A stretch of DNA of 44,747 nt from Pelagibacterium sp. (GTDB lineage: Bacteria > Pseudomonadota > Alphaproteobacteria > Rhizobiales > Devosiaceae). How positions within the stretch are numbered: the first letter of the stretch is position 1; the number at the start of each line of letters is the position of its first letter. Shown one piece after another: positions 8,359 to 16,536 of the stretch. Position numbers and translations under genes: made by a program. The notes under the pieces are model-generated. The model was not told the origin of the DNA. It searched no databases and saw nothing but the letters and a program-made list of their open reading frames with translations. The stretch lies in NCBI GenBank assembly GCA_002723255.1, contig PBNW01000075.1, forward strand, positions 1-44,747, in the 5' to 3' direction.

Positions 8359-9118
8359 TACCGCACCGCGCCGGGCCGGAACGCCCCGCGCGGCACTTGT
8401 TCTTGCTCTTGGCCTCGCTGCCGTCCTGCTGTTGCCCGCAACGGGAATTGCCCAGGACATCTCCATCGATTTCGGCGACGAGACCACGTTGACCGAACGC
8501 GCGATCCAGATGATCGCGCTCATCACCATCCTGGCGCTGGCGCCCTCCATCCTCGTGATGGTGACCAGTTTTACCCGCATCGTGGTGGTGCTTTCGCTGC
8601 TGCGCACCGCCATCGGGCTGCAGACCGCGCCGCCCAATTCGGTGATGATCTCGCTGGCGCTGTTTCTCACCGCCTTCATCATGGCCCCCACACTGCAGCA
8701 AAGCTACGAGCTGGGCATCGAACCGCTTGTCGCCGGCGAGGTTGAAATCGTCGAGGCGATCGAACTGGGCTCCGGGCCATTGCACGAATTCATGCGCACC
8801 CATGTCCGCCCCCAGGACGTGATGCTGTTCATGGATCTGACCGAAACCCCGGCGCCCGAAAACCCCGAAGACCTCGAACTGCGCATCCTCATCCCCGCCT
8901 TCATGATCTCCGAACTGCGCCGGGCCTTCGAGATCGGCTTCCTTTTGTTCCTGCCCTTCGTGGTCATCGACATGGTCGTGGCCTCGGTGCTGATGAGCAT
9001 GGGCATGATGATGCTCCCCCCGGTCATCATCTCCCTGCCCTTCAAGCTGATCTTCTTCGTCCTTGTCGACGGCTGGCATCTTGTGGCGGGCTCATTGATC
9101 CGAAGTTTTACGGGGTGA
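8312..9118 (+). CDS. fliP: Flagellar export gate protein FliP
   Basis: FliP is the core subunit of the flagellar type III export channel. Family signatures are unmistakable: MVTSFTRIVVVLSLLRTAIGLQ, an FMDLTE segment, RILIPAFMISELRRAFEIGF and MGMMMLPPVIISLPFKLIFF. An N-terminal signal peptide (core ALVLALGLAAVLLLPATGIA) precedes four membrane helices. The start is uncertain: there is no ATG or GTG in frame before the signal peptide. TTG 8312 is the first reasonable choice (268 residues); ATT 8330, with AGGGA five bases upstream, has the better ribosome site. Either way the gene overlaps fliO. Confidence 0.93.
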   Translation: MKRGNEITRTPQPGPDTAPRRAGTPRAALVLALGLAAVLLLPATGIAQDISIDFGDETTLTERAIQMIALITILALAPSILVMVTSFTRIVVVLSLLRTAIGLQTAPPNSVMISLALFLTAFIMAPTLQQSYELGIEPLVAGEVEIVEAIELGSGPLHEFMRTHVRPQDVMLFMDLTETPAPENPEDLELRILIPAFMISELRRAFEIGFLLFLPFVVIDMVVASVLMSMGMMMLPPVIISLPFKLIFFVLVDGWHLVAGSLIRSFTG

Positions 9119-9123
9119 GTGCC

Positions 9124-9167
9124 GACCTTGCCAAAGGCAAGGTCAAATCGCTCCAGTCGAGCGATTT
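9124..9167. terminator. Tandem hairpins after fliP
   Basis: Two adjacent perfect 9-bp stems lie just after the fliP stop: GACCTTGCC/GGCAAGGTC with an AAA loop (9124-9144) and AAATCGCTC/GAGCGATTT with a CAGTC loop (9145-9167). No T run follows. They may stop transcription or protect RNA ends between the convergent fliP and repeat-protein genes. Apart from these hairpins I see nothing in 9168-9277. Confidence 0.45.
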
Positions 9168-9277
9168 GAGGCACGAACGCCGGAGCCTAAGCGACGGCCG
9201 GATCAGCGCTGCACAATACACCGGCCCCTTATCTGCGCCTCCCAACGCCACTGACCATGAAGCTGCCGAGCCCTCAC

Positions 9278-11692
9278 CTACAAGCTCGACACGGCCCCCG
9301 TTTCCGGCGCCGCACGCAATGGCGTCACCGCATCCTGCCCGGAATAAATCTCGCGATATGCATTCAAAAACGCGTTGATCGCCTGAGTGTCGGCCACCTG
9401 CCGGGCGATCTCGCGGAAGTTGACGCCATTGGGATCGACATTTTCGACAACGAAGGCAAAGACCGGCCATTCGGGCGTTGTCGACATGGCCTCGGAAAAC
9501 CGGCTGCGCAACCGGGCCAGACCGATCTGGTCGTTCGAGAGCACATAGCCCACCGCCGCCTTGACGATGTTGGTGCGCGCCATGGGCGAAAGCGTGCCGG
9601 TGCCCAGATCGGGCGAATAGAGCGCCTCGATGGTTTCGCTGGCCGCCGAAAAGCGGTTGGCCTGCCACAGCGCATCGATGCGCAGCAATTCGGTATCGCG
9701 GCCCGTAAGGCTCGAAAGCAGATCGAGCGCCAGATCGTGCCGATGGGCGTGAATGAGCGCGCTGGCCTCGAGCACGCGGCGCTGGCGCTCCAGCCCCGGC
9801 GGCAACCCGGCCAGCCGCGTGTCGTAGAGCACTCGCAATGCCGAATTGGGGTCGCGATTGGCGATATGGACAACGGCAAGATCGGCTGCCACCTGCGCGC
9901 GCGCCGCGCCATCGAGCCGGTTCTCGATCTGATAGCTCAGCAGTTCGGATGCCTGGGCGAGCAGGTCGACCTCGATCAGCCGCTGGGCGAGATTGCGGAT
10001 CATCATGTCGCCCTCGGCCCCCGGCGGAGTGAGATGGCGATAGTCGTAATAGATCGACAGCGCCGAAACCGGGTCCAAGGCGTCGGCCTTCCCGTCGAGG
10101 AACAGCCCGGAAAATTCGGTCCGCGCCCGCGCCAGAAGCCCGTCGAGCGTTTGGCTCTCCCCGAATCCCAACGCCATTTCACGGGTCAGAACGAACGCAT
10201 CGCGATAATCGCCGTGGCGATATTGCAGATCGGTCAGCTTGGTAACGATATCGATTTCAAGCTGGTCGCCGCGCCACAGGGTCGACTGGACGGCCAGCGT
10301 ATGGATGGCCTTGGCGATATCGAGCTGCCCCATATCGTCCAGGATCTCGATGGTGCGCAGCACCGCTTCGGCGGTCGAGCCGCGCCGGTCGGCTGCGATG
10401 ACCCGCCCATAGCCCTCCAGCGCGTCGTTCTCAAGCCCGTTGATGTGATCAAGGCGCGCCGAAAGCAGCTGATATTGCGCAACCTGATCGGGCGTCAGCG
10501 CGGCAAGATCGACAGCGCGGATCATGTCGGCGGCCATCTTGGCATCGCTCTGCTCCACGGCGGCGCGTATGGCCGCCATATGAAAGCGCGCCCGGACCCA
10601 GTTGGGATAATTGTCGATGACGTGGTCGCCGCCGAACGCATCGAGCCGCGCACCAGCGAAATCGCCGGCATCGACCTTGGCGATGGTGCGCCAGATCATC
10701 GCGTCGGCATCGTTGAGCATCCTGTCGGCGTTGAGCAGGTCCAGCGCTTCGGCATGGCGCCCGGCCAGCGCGTTGGCCGCACCCAGCGTCGCGCTCATGA
10801 CCGGCTCGAGGCTCTCCTGACGCAGATCGCGCGTAAGGACATCGAGTACGCCGATCGCTTCGAAGGCAAAATTGTTGCTCAGGTAGAACTGGGCGAGATC
10901 GAGCCGGGCGCGGTCGAGTTCCCTGCCCTCGGCAAGCGCGGCGCGCTCCTGATACTCGTCGCGCAGAAGCACGAATTCATCGGGGTTCGGCGCCATCATC
11001 GCATTGAGGTCGAGCGCGCTGACGCACGTCGCATCCGGGGCGTAAAGGCGCTGCTGGCCATCGTCGGTCGAAACCGTAAGGCCGGTCTCGGCGGTGATCA
11101 CCGCAAACCGGTCCTCGATGGAAACATTGATGCCCTCGTGCAGCGGCTTGATCACCAGTCCATGGATGGAGCGCGGCGCTTCGAAATCCACAAAGCCCAG
11201 ATCGCGCACCACCCCGCGGGCCGGCGGATAGGTGGTCACCACATCCAGAATATCGCCCACATCGGGATCGCGCAGTTGGTGCACATTGCCCGGCCGCTCG
11301 AGATCGGCCTGCATTTCATAAAGCCCGGTGGGCGAGCGGCGGCGTTCGAGCGTCACCGGCTGAACCGCCGAAAGCAGGATGTCACCGAGCGAGAGAACCC
11401 AGCTCTGCCCTTCCGAAGCCAGCGTGGCCAGCCGGTTGTCGTCGAGCACCATGCGCACGACATAGGCCGCGCCCGTGCTTTCAACGGTCAGGTCGCGGGC
11501 CAGGCCATCGAGAATTTCTCCCGATTGCGCATCAGGGCTGACCAGCCGGGAGGGCGTATCGAACAACATCCACACCACATTGCCGCGCCGGAACACGGCG
11601 GCGGGCGTTTCTTCGACGAAAGGGAAAACGACACGGACGGTCTGGCCCACCGTGCTGACATAGGGCTGGACGGTGCCCGGCCCGTCCGACAC
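9278..11692 (-). CDS. Helical-repeat protein of the fliL operon, C-terminal part after an in-frame stop
   Basis: This open part encodes at least 804 residues from GTG 11692, but the frame is open without a break back to the TAG at 11765-11767, where the N-terminal part ends in the same frame. It holds a beta-rich segment (about 10-100) like an AMIN-type domain, then a long run of alpha-helical TPR/SEL1-like repeats. On its own it has no signal peptide. A restart at GTG 11692 is possible, though the AGGAG there directly abuts the start. Most likely this is the second half of one 1118-residue periplasmic protein interrupted by a nonsense codon. It sits downstream of motE, which suggests a flagellar or motor-related role, unproven. 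Confidence 0.7.
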   Translation of the reverse strand: MSDGPGTVQPYVSTVGQTVRVVFPFVEETPAAVFRRGNVVWMLFDTPSRLVSPDAQSGEILDGLARDLTVESTGAAYVVRMVLDDNRLATLASEGQSWVLSLGDILLSAVQPVTLERRRSPTGLYEMQADLERPGNVHQLRDPDVGDILDVVTTYPPARGVVRDLGFVDFEAPRSIHGLVIKPLHEGINVSIEDRFAVITAETGLTVSTDDGQQRLYAPDATCVSALDLNAMMAPNPDEFVLLRDEYQERAALAEGRELDRARLDLAQFYLSNNFAFEAIGVLDVLTRDLRQESLEPVMSATLGAANALAGRHAEALDLLNADRMLNDADAMIWRTIAKVDAGDFAGARLDAFGGDHVIDNYPNWVRARFHMAAIRAAVEQSDAKMAADMIRAVDLAALTPDQVAQYQLLSARLDHINGLENDALEGYGRVIAADRRGSTAEAVLRTIEILDDMGQLDIAKAIHTLAVQSTLWRGDQLEIDIVTKLTDLQYRHGDYRDAFVLTREMALGFGESQTLDGLLARARTEFSGLFLDGKADALDPVSALSIYYDYRHLTPPGAEGDMMIRNLAQRLIEVDLLAQASELLSYQIENRLDGAARAQVAADLAVVHIANRDPNSALRVLYDTRLAGLPPGLERQRRVLEASALIHAHRHDLALDLLSSLTGRDTELLRIDALWQANRFSAASETIEALYSPDLGTGTLSPMARTNIVKAAVGYVLSNDQIGLARLRSRFSEAMSTTPEWPVFAFVVENVDPNGVNFREIARQVADTQAINAFLNAYREIYSGQDAVTPLRAAPETGAVSSL

Positions 11693-11764
11693 CTCCTGCG
11701 CGGGATCCTCCCCGACCTCCTCCCCTTCGGAAACAGGTTCAGGATCCGACAGGGTCGCGGCGAT

Positions 11765-11767
11765 CTA
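11765..11767 (-). other. In-frame amber codon splitting the repeat protein
   Basis: The TAG follows codons for GLELD and precedes ATC GCC GCG ACC; the reading frame continues open for 828 codons. The 24 codons between TAG and the first possible restart (GTG) encode an acidic linker with the GC-rich third positions seen on either side, so they look like protein-coding sequence rather than spacer. Confidence 0.8.
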
Positions 11768-12634
11768 GTCCAGTTCGAGCCCATCGGCACTCGCCCCCGG
11801 CACGTCGATATCGAGGATGAATTCGGTACTCGACTGCTCGTAAAAGCGCATCGAAACATCTTCGGGAATGGTCATGGCGATTTCGGTGTCGCCGCCATGG
11901 ACGATGTTGGTCACCTCGCCAAGCTGCGCAGGGCGGTCCGACAGCACCTCGTAAAGATCGACCGGCACCGGCCAGTCGAACCGGATCGAGGCGTTTTCCC
12001 CTTCGCGGGTGAACTCGGCCTTGGTGCCCACGTTCCAGCTGAATTCGATACGCGAAAAGGTCTGATGCCGCCCCACCCTGATGGTGGGCTGGGGATCGTA
12101 TTCGAGTACAAGCTCGGCGCGCCTGCGTTCCTCGGCGATCCGGGCTGCCTCCTCGGCGCGTTCGGCCAGCTTGGTGATGATTTCGGGCGGCAGCCCCGGG
12201 GGCAGCCCGACCCAGCTTGCCGGCAGCAGATCGATATAGAGCTGTTCGCCCGCCGCCATGGTGTTGATCTGGAACTGCTCGCGCATCCCCATGCGGATGC
12301 CGGTGCGGTCGGGATCGAACCGGGCAATGGCAACATATTCGCTCAGCGTGGTTCCGACATCGGGCAGAACCCCCTCCATGGGCGTGTCGGGCACCGATAT
12401 GACCAGCACGCCATTGTCGCTTTCCACCGTATGCTCGGGCAGGTTGAGCCGGTCGGGAAAGGTCAGGATCAGCCGGGCGTAATTCTCATGCCGCTGTGCC
12501 TCGAAGGTGATGTTTTCCTGCGCCAGCGCCGGTCCGGCCCACCCCACAAACACGAAAAACGCCAGCAAGATAAATCTTGCAGCGTCCCCATATCCATAAA
12601 TCTGGCGTCCACGTTTTCTTGTGGTCGAAAGCAT
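11765..12634 (-). CDS. Secreted protein of the fliL operon, N-terminal part before an in-frame stop
   Basis: The 289 residues begin with a signal peptide (hydrophobic core RFILLAFFVFVGWAGPALA, probable cut before QENITF). The rest is beta-rich (YARLILTFPDRL, VSVP-like strands), with a charged alpha-helical segment at about 155-180 (ITKLAERAEEAARIAEERRR). It ends at a TAG, but the same frame stays open downstream into the helical-repeat part. The gene lies 87 bases after motE and probably belongs to the fliL-fliM-DUF6468-motE operon. No precise function is recognised; an export to the periplasm is well supported. Confidence 0.75.
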   Translation of the reverse strand: MLSTTRKRGRQIYGYGDAARFILLAFFVFVGWAGPALAQENITFEAQRHENYARLILTFPDRLNLPEHTVESDNGVLVISVPDTPMEGVLPDVGTTLSEYVAIARFDPDRTGIRMGMREQFQINTMAAGEQLYIDLLPASWVGLPPGLPPEIITKLAERAEEAARIAEERRRAELVLEYDPQPTIRVGRHQTFSRIEFSWNVGTKAEFTREGENASIRFDWPVPVDLYEVLSDRPAQLGEVTNIVHGGDTEIAMTIPEDVSMRFYEQSSTEFILDIDVPGASADGLELD

Positions 12635-12721
12635 TCTGCCTGCCGCCCTTATTCAAGGGCACACTAGGCAGAAGCGCTTAAGATGGGATTACCGCGCCAC
12701 CTCAAAAGCCCCTGTGTTCGG

Positions 12722-13468
12722 CTATTGCCCGACGATCTGGGGCAGATTGGCAAATTCGGGCGTTGTCGGCTCCTGAGGTCCTTCCGGTCCCGTCTGGGCA
12801 AGAAGAACTGTGAGTTGCTGGGCTTTGGCAGGGATCATCTTGGCCATGATCGGCCCGAGCTTGCGCGGGTTCATGGCATGTCCGACCTTGACCAGCACGC
12901 CTTCATCGAGATCGTTGAAGATCGTGGCGGCATCGCTGGCCCGCATGTTTTCATACATGGCCACAATGGCCGCGAACTGTTCGGCCTCGGCGTCTTGTTG
13001 GGCGTCGACCAGCGCATTGATCTGGGCCTCCATGGCGCTCAATTCGCTCATGCGCTCCTCGATACGCATTTCGGCGGCTTCGACCACCGCGAGCCGGGTC
13101 TGCAACTCGCTCGCAAAGCTTTCGAGTTCGGTGCGGCGCTCGGTGAGGCGCTGGAGAATGATCGCCTCGGTCGCGCCCGGCGGGGCGTCGTCGGCCCCTT
13201 CCAGCTCACTGTCGTCGATAGGGAAATTTTCAAAAAGCGCCGCCGCGGCGGCATCGGTCGGTGACATCTCGACCTCGGGTTCCCCATCGGCCGGCGCCGC
13301 TTCGGGCTCGGCCGCCGCCTCTTCGGCCACCTGCCCGCCACCAGCCGCTTGCGCGGCGTTCACACCGCCAAGGATATAGCCCTGCCCCGAGACAATGCCG
13401 AACGTCTTGAGCATCAGCAAAGCCGATGCGGCAATAACCACGACAGGCAGAAGACGAACCCGGTTCAC
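12722..13468 (-). CDS. motE: MotE-like flagellar motor chaperone
   Basis: MotE in rhizobia is a periplasmic chaperone for the motor protein MotC and belongs to the MgtE-N-like family. The 248 residues have an N-terminal signal anchor (about 4-22), an acidic Ala/Glu linker, a coiled coil (about 100-170, LQRLTERRTELESFASELQ onward) and the conserved small domain YENMRASDAATIFNDLDEGVL with AMNPRKLGPIMAKM. It overlaps the DUF6468 gene by four bases (ATGA). No motC is seen nearby; the large repeat protein downstream may be a partner. Confidence 0.85.
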   Translation of the reverse strand: MNRVRLLPVVVIAASALLMLKTFGIVSGQGYILGGVNAAQAAGGGQVAEEAAAEPEAAPADGEPEVEMSPTDAAAAALFENFPIDDSELEGADDAPPGATEAIILQRLTERRTELESFASELQTRLAVVEAAEMRIEERMSELSAMEAQINALVDAQQDAEAEQFAAIVAMYENMRASDAATIFNDLDEGVLVKVGHAMNPRKLGPIMAKMIPAKAQQLTVLLAQTGPEGPQEPTTPEFANLPQIVGQ

Positions 13469-13875
13469 GCAGCGTGCTCCCGGCGCTTCTGGTGGTCCTT
13501 GAGTGTCTTGAGGGCGCTGCCGGCCCGGCTGCCATCGCCGCCATCTCCCGGAGAACGCGCGGCCTGGGTGATCTTGGCAATCCGGTCCATGACGGCCTGG
13601 CCGGCATTGACGTGATTGGCCAGTTCGATCGCAAAGCGCTCGGCCTCGTTGAGCCGGCTGTTGAGCCTTTCGTCGGCCTCGACAGCGGTTTCCCGCAACC
13701 CCTTGATGGCCCCGTTGGCCATGGTCGTCGCCTGCACCAGATCGGCGATCATCTGCTGGAGGGCGGCACGGTCGGCCTGCAGATTCTTGATCCGGCCGTT
13801 GAGCACGATGCAGTAACCGATCGTCGTTGCCAAAAGCGCGGCAACGGCAATTTCAATCATCAGTCCAAGAGGCAT
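13465..13875 (-). CDS. DUF6468 membrane-anchored coiled-coil protein
   Basis: This 136-residue protein has one N-terminal membrane helix (about 5-24) followed by a coiled coil (GRIKNLQADRAALQQMIADL and on to about 100) and a charged tail. Proteins of this type (DUF6468) lie between fliM and motE in many alphaproteobacterial flagellar clusters. It overlaps fliM by one base and motE by four, so translation is coupled. Its role is unknown; the operon position suggests the switch or stator. Confidence 0.8.
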   Translation of the reverse strand: MPLGLMIEIAVAALLATTIGYCIVLNGRIKNLQADRAALQQMIADLVQATTMANGAIKGLRETAVEADERLNSRLNEAERFAIELANHVNAGQAVMDRIAKITQAARSPGDGGDGSRAGSALKTLKDHQKRREHAA

Positions 13876-14969
13876 TATTTGCCCTCCGCCTTTTCTTCCA
13901 TCGCTTCGAAGGCCGCCATCGTCACCTTTGGCGGGTTGAGCGGCCGGGTGCCCCGGACCGAAACATTTTTCCCGATATGGCCCATCACCGCCCGGGTCAG
14001 GTCCACCTCGCCGCAGCGCAGCGTCACCGGGTCGGACGGAGTCATGTCGAACATGATCGTGTCGCCCTCGGCCAGGCTCAGAGCCTTCGACAGCGGCAGG
14101 TCGAGTTCGTGCAGCACGGCGGAAATTTCGGTATCGGCGGCGTGGATCTCGGTGGCCAGATGACCCTCCCAGATCGGATCGCGCCCGAATTTTTCGCCCA
14201 TATACATCTGGAGCAACTGCTCGCGGATCGGCTCGATCGTGGCATAGGGCAGCATGATCTCGATCTTGCCGCCGCGATCGTCCATGTCGATGCGCAATTC
14301 GACAAGGATCGCCGCATTGCCCGGCCGCGAAATGGCGGCAAAGCGCGGATTGGTCTCCAGCCGGTCGAGCTTGAAATTGACGGGCGCCAGCGGCTCGAAC
14401 GCCTTGTGCATGTCATCGAGAATATGCTCGATCATCCGCCGCGCCATCGCCATCTCGATTGTCGTATAGGGCCGCCCCTCGACACTAATGACGCTCGAGC
14501 CGCGCCGCCCGCCAAGGAGCACGTCGATCATCGAATAGATCAGCGCGCTGTCGACGGTCAAAAGCCCGAAATTGTCCCACTCCTCGGCCTTGATGACCGA
14601 GAGAATGGCGGGCAGTGGAATGGAATTGAGATAATCGCCGAACCGAACCGAACTGATCGATTCAAGGGTGACCTCGACATTGTCGGAGGTGAAATTGCGC
14701 AGCGTGGTCGTCGTCAGCCGCACCAGGCGGTCGAACGCGATTTCCAGCATCGGCAGGCGTTCATAGGACACCAGCGCCGAATTGATCAGCGCCCGCACAC
14801 CGGTCAGCTCGACATTGGATGCAGCGCTGGAATCGAACCCGAGAAGAGAGTCGATTTCATCCTGATTGAGAACGCGGTCGACATCGTCCGCCCCGCCCGC
14901 TTCGGCTTCGAGCATGGCGGCCCAGTCGTCCCCGATCGCCCCGTCCGTTTTTCCTGTCTCGTTGGCCAT
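13875..14969 (-). CDS. fliM: Flagellar motor switch protein FliM
   Basis: FliM is the middle layer of the rotor C ring and binds phosphorylated CheY. The 364-residue protein has the CheY-binding motif LNQDEIDSLL at 34-43, moved inward by an acidic N-terminal extension. The middle CheC-like domain follows (SYERLPMLEIAFDRLVRLTTTTLRNF onward), then the C-terminal SpoA/FliN-like domain (GDTIMFDM to about residue 345). It lies nine bases after fliL. fliN and fliG are not next to it, unlike in many operons. Confidence 0.96.
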   Translation of the reverse strand: MANETGKTDGAIGDDWAAMLEAEAGGADDVDRVLNQDEIDSLLGFDSSAASNVELTGVRALINSALVSYERLPMLEIAFDRLVRLTTTTLRNFTSDNVEVTLESISSVRFGDYLNSIPLPAILSVIKAEEWDNFGLLTVDSALIYSMIDVLLGGRRGSSVISVEGRPYTTIEMAMARRMIEHILDDMHKAFEPLAPVNFKLDRLETNPRFAAISRPGNAAILVELRIDMDDRGGKIEIMLPYATIEPIREQLLQMYMGEKFGRDPIWEGHLATEIHAADTEISAVLHELDLPLSKALSLAEGDTIMFDMTPSDPVTLRCGEVDLTRAVMGHIGKNVSVRGTRPLNPPKVTMAAFEAMEEKAEGK

Positions 14970-14978
14970 GATTATCCG

Positions 14979-15479
14979 CTATTGCACCAGGATTTCCTTG
15001 AACAGGATATTGTCCACGCTCGCCGGATAGACGGCGAGGTTGACGCGCCGCAGCAACTCTTCCTTGAGACGATAGAGCCCTGCCGAACCTTCAAGATCGG
15101 CGGGACGCAGCTCACGCAAATACACCTGAAAGGCATCGAGAACCCGCGGCATGCGCGGTTCGATCAACTCGATCATTGCCTCGTCGCGCACTTCCAGCGC
15201 CGTGCGCAGCCGCAGGAATGCGTCCGCACCGCCCGAGGTGTTGAGATTGACCATGATATCGGGGAGATCATAAAAGGCGGCCTCCGCGGCGACCTCGACC
15301 TCACCCCCATGGTCGGCACTGTCGCCGCCGCCCGATTGGGTCAGAAACCACCCACCTGCCCCCGCGACCAGCAACAGCACGGCAACGCCCCCGCCGATCA
15401 GCGCAATCTTGGGCAGCCCCTTTTTGGCGGGAGCTGCGTCCGATGTGGCGTTAACTTCTGTTTCGGTCACGTCGCTCAT
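14979..15479 (-). CDS. fliL: Flagellar basal body protein FliL
   Basis: FliL is a single-pass inner-membrane protein that surrounds the stator and supports torque. The 166 residues have a short cytoplasmic tail, one membrane helix (about 24-46), an acidic linker and the periplasmic stomatin-like domain (FYDLPDIMVNLNTSGGADAFLRLRTALEV and the closing FKEILVQ). It heads the leftward operon to fliM. A CtrA-like box lies 65-79 bases upstream. Confidence 0.95.
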   Translation of the reverse strand: MSDVTETEVNATSDAAPAKKGLPKIALIGGGVAVLLLVAGAGGWFLTQSGGGDSADHGGEVEVAAEAAFYDLPDIMVNLNTSGGADAFLRLRTALEVRDEAMIELIEPRMPRVLDAFQVYLRELRPADLEGSAGLYRLKEELLRRVNLAVYPASVDNILFKEILVQ

Positions 15480-15543
15480 GCAGGCCTTCCGAATCCCCCG
15501 GTTTCAGGCGCTTTTGCCCTGTGCCCAGCTAATCCCCACAGGG

Positions 15544-15558
15544 TTAACGAATGGTTAC
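15544..15558 (-). promoter_or_regulatory. CtrA-like box upstream of fliL
   Basis: TTAA-CGAATGG-TTAC matches the CtrA site except the last base. It lies 65-79 bases before fliL, in line with the boxes before flgB, fliX and cckA. Confidence 0.55.
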
Positions 15559-15573
15559 GATTTGCCTAAGGGC

Positions 15574-15586
15574 GGCAAGTATTGCC
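15574..15586. promoter_or_regulatory. Flagellar palindrome copy 3 (fliL-flgF region)
   Basis: GGCAA-GTA-TTGCC, exact. It sits 16 bases from the CtrA-like box of fliL and its centre is about 123 bases upstream of the predicted flgF transcription start, a normal enhancer distance for a sigma-54 activator such as FlbD. Confidence 0.6.
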
Positions 15587-15675
15587 GGGTAGATTTTTCC
15601 CCGTCGGCAAAGCCTTACCGCAAAGCCCATAACACCCGATCAATCTAACCCGTTGTTTTATATCGATTTATGAAG

Positions 15676-15692
15676 TTGGCACGCCACCTGCA
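15676..15692 (+). promoter_or_regulatory. Sigma-54 promoter of flgF
   Basis: TTGGCACGCCACCTGCA carries the -24 element TGGCACG and a -12 CTGCA, with GG and GC twelve positions apart as the RpoN consensus requires. The predicted start near 15703 leaves a leader of about 58 bases before flgF. Confidence 0.75.
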
Positions 15693-15760
15693 TTGTCTTT
15701 TGGCGAGACGCCCGGCCTGGGGAGGCAGGGCCCTCGAAAGATGTTAACGGGGAAACGCGC

Positions 15761-16504
15761 ATGATCGAGAACGCGCAATTGATCGGCCTCTCGCGCCAGA
15801 TGGCGCTGCAACGGCAGATGGATGTGGTGGCCAACAATCTGGCCAACATCAATTCGACCGGCTTCAAGGCCGAGGCGATCCTGTTCGAGGAATACGTCAT
15901 GCCGGTCGCTTCCGACCGCAGTTTCCCCAGCGGCAGCCAGCAGCTTTCCTATGTCCAGGACTGGGCGACCATGCACGATCTCGCCGCAGGGTCCATGACC
16001 CAGACCGGCAATCCGCTCGACGTCGCTCTTGCCGGCGAAGGCTTTCTGGCCGTCGAGGCGCCCGAGGGCACCCGCTACACCCGCAATGGCGCAATGGAAA
16101 TCAATTCCGACGGCGTGCTCGTCACCCAGAACGGCTTCCCGGTGCTTTCCGATGGCGGCAACCCCATCGTCTTTGGCGCCGGGGAAACCGACATCGCCAT
16201 AACCGCCGAGGGCGAAATCACATCGATCGCCGGCAACAAGGGCAGCCTCGCAGTCGTCGAGTTTGAAAACCCCCAGGAACTGACCCGCACAGGCGACACC
16301 ATGTTTGCCGGCGGCACCCCGCTGGCGGTTTCGACCACCCGCGTCGTCCAGGGCGCTCTCGAGCGCTCCAACGTCTCGGGCGTTGGCGAAATGACCGAAA
16401 TGATCCGGGTGACGCGGGCCTATTCCTCGCTCGCCGACCTCATGAACAAGCAAGACGAATTGCGCCGTTCCGCGATCCAGCGGCTTGGCGATACCCAGGC
16501 CTGA
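15761..16504 (+). CDS. flgF: Flagellar rod protein FlgF
   Basis: FlgF is a proximal rod subunit. The 247 residues have the N-terminal rod motif (MDVVANNLANINSTGFKAE), a middle domain with the GEGFLAVE and TRYTRNGAMEINSDG segments, and the C-terminal axial helix (MIRVTRAYSSLADLM). It starts the rightward flgF-flgG-flgA-flgH run, with a GGGGAAA ribosome site and a sigma-54 promoter upstream. Confidence 0.96.
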   Translation: MIENAQLIGLSRQMALQRQMDVVANNLANINSTGFKAEAILFEEYVMPVASDRSFPSGSQQLSYVQDWATMHDLAAGSMTQTGNPLDVALAGEGFLAVEAPEGTRYTRNGAMEINSDGVLVTQNGFPVLSDGGNPIVFGAGETDIAITAEGEITSIAGNKGSLAVVEFENPQELTRTGDTMFAGGTPLAVSTTRVVQGALERSNVSGVGEMTEMIRVTRAYSSLADLMNKQDELRRSAIQRLGDTQA

Positions 16505-16536
16505 GCCAGCCAGCGACCGACATAAGGACAACACCG

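Noticed and set aside
9257..12667. 1136-codon open frame on the plus strand opposite the repeat-protein gene
   Set aside because: It is antisense to a clear secreted protein with signal peptide and repeats. Its product is rich in His, Arg, Gln and Gly without domain pattern, as expected of the complement of GC-rich coding DNA.
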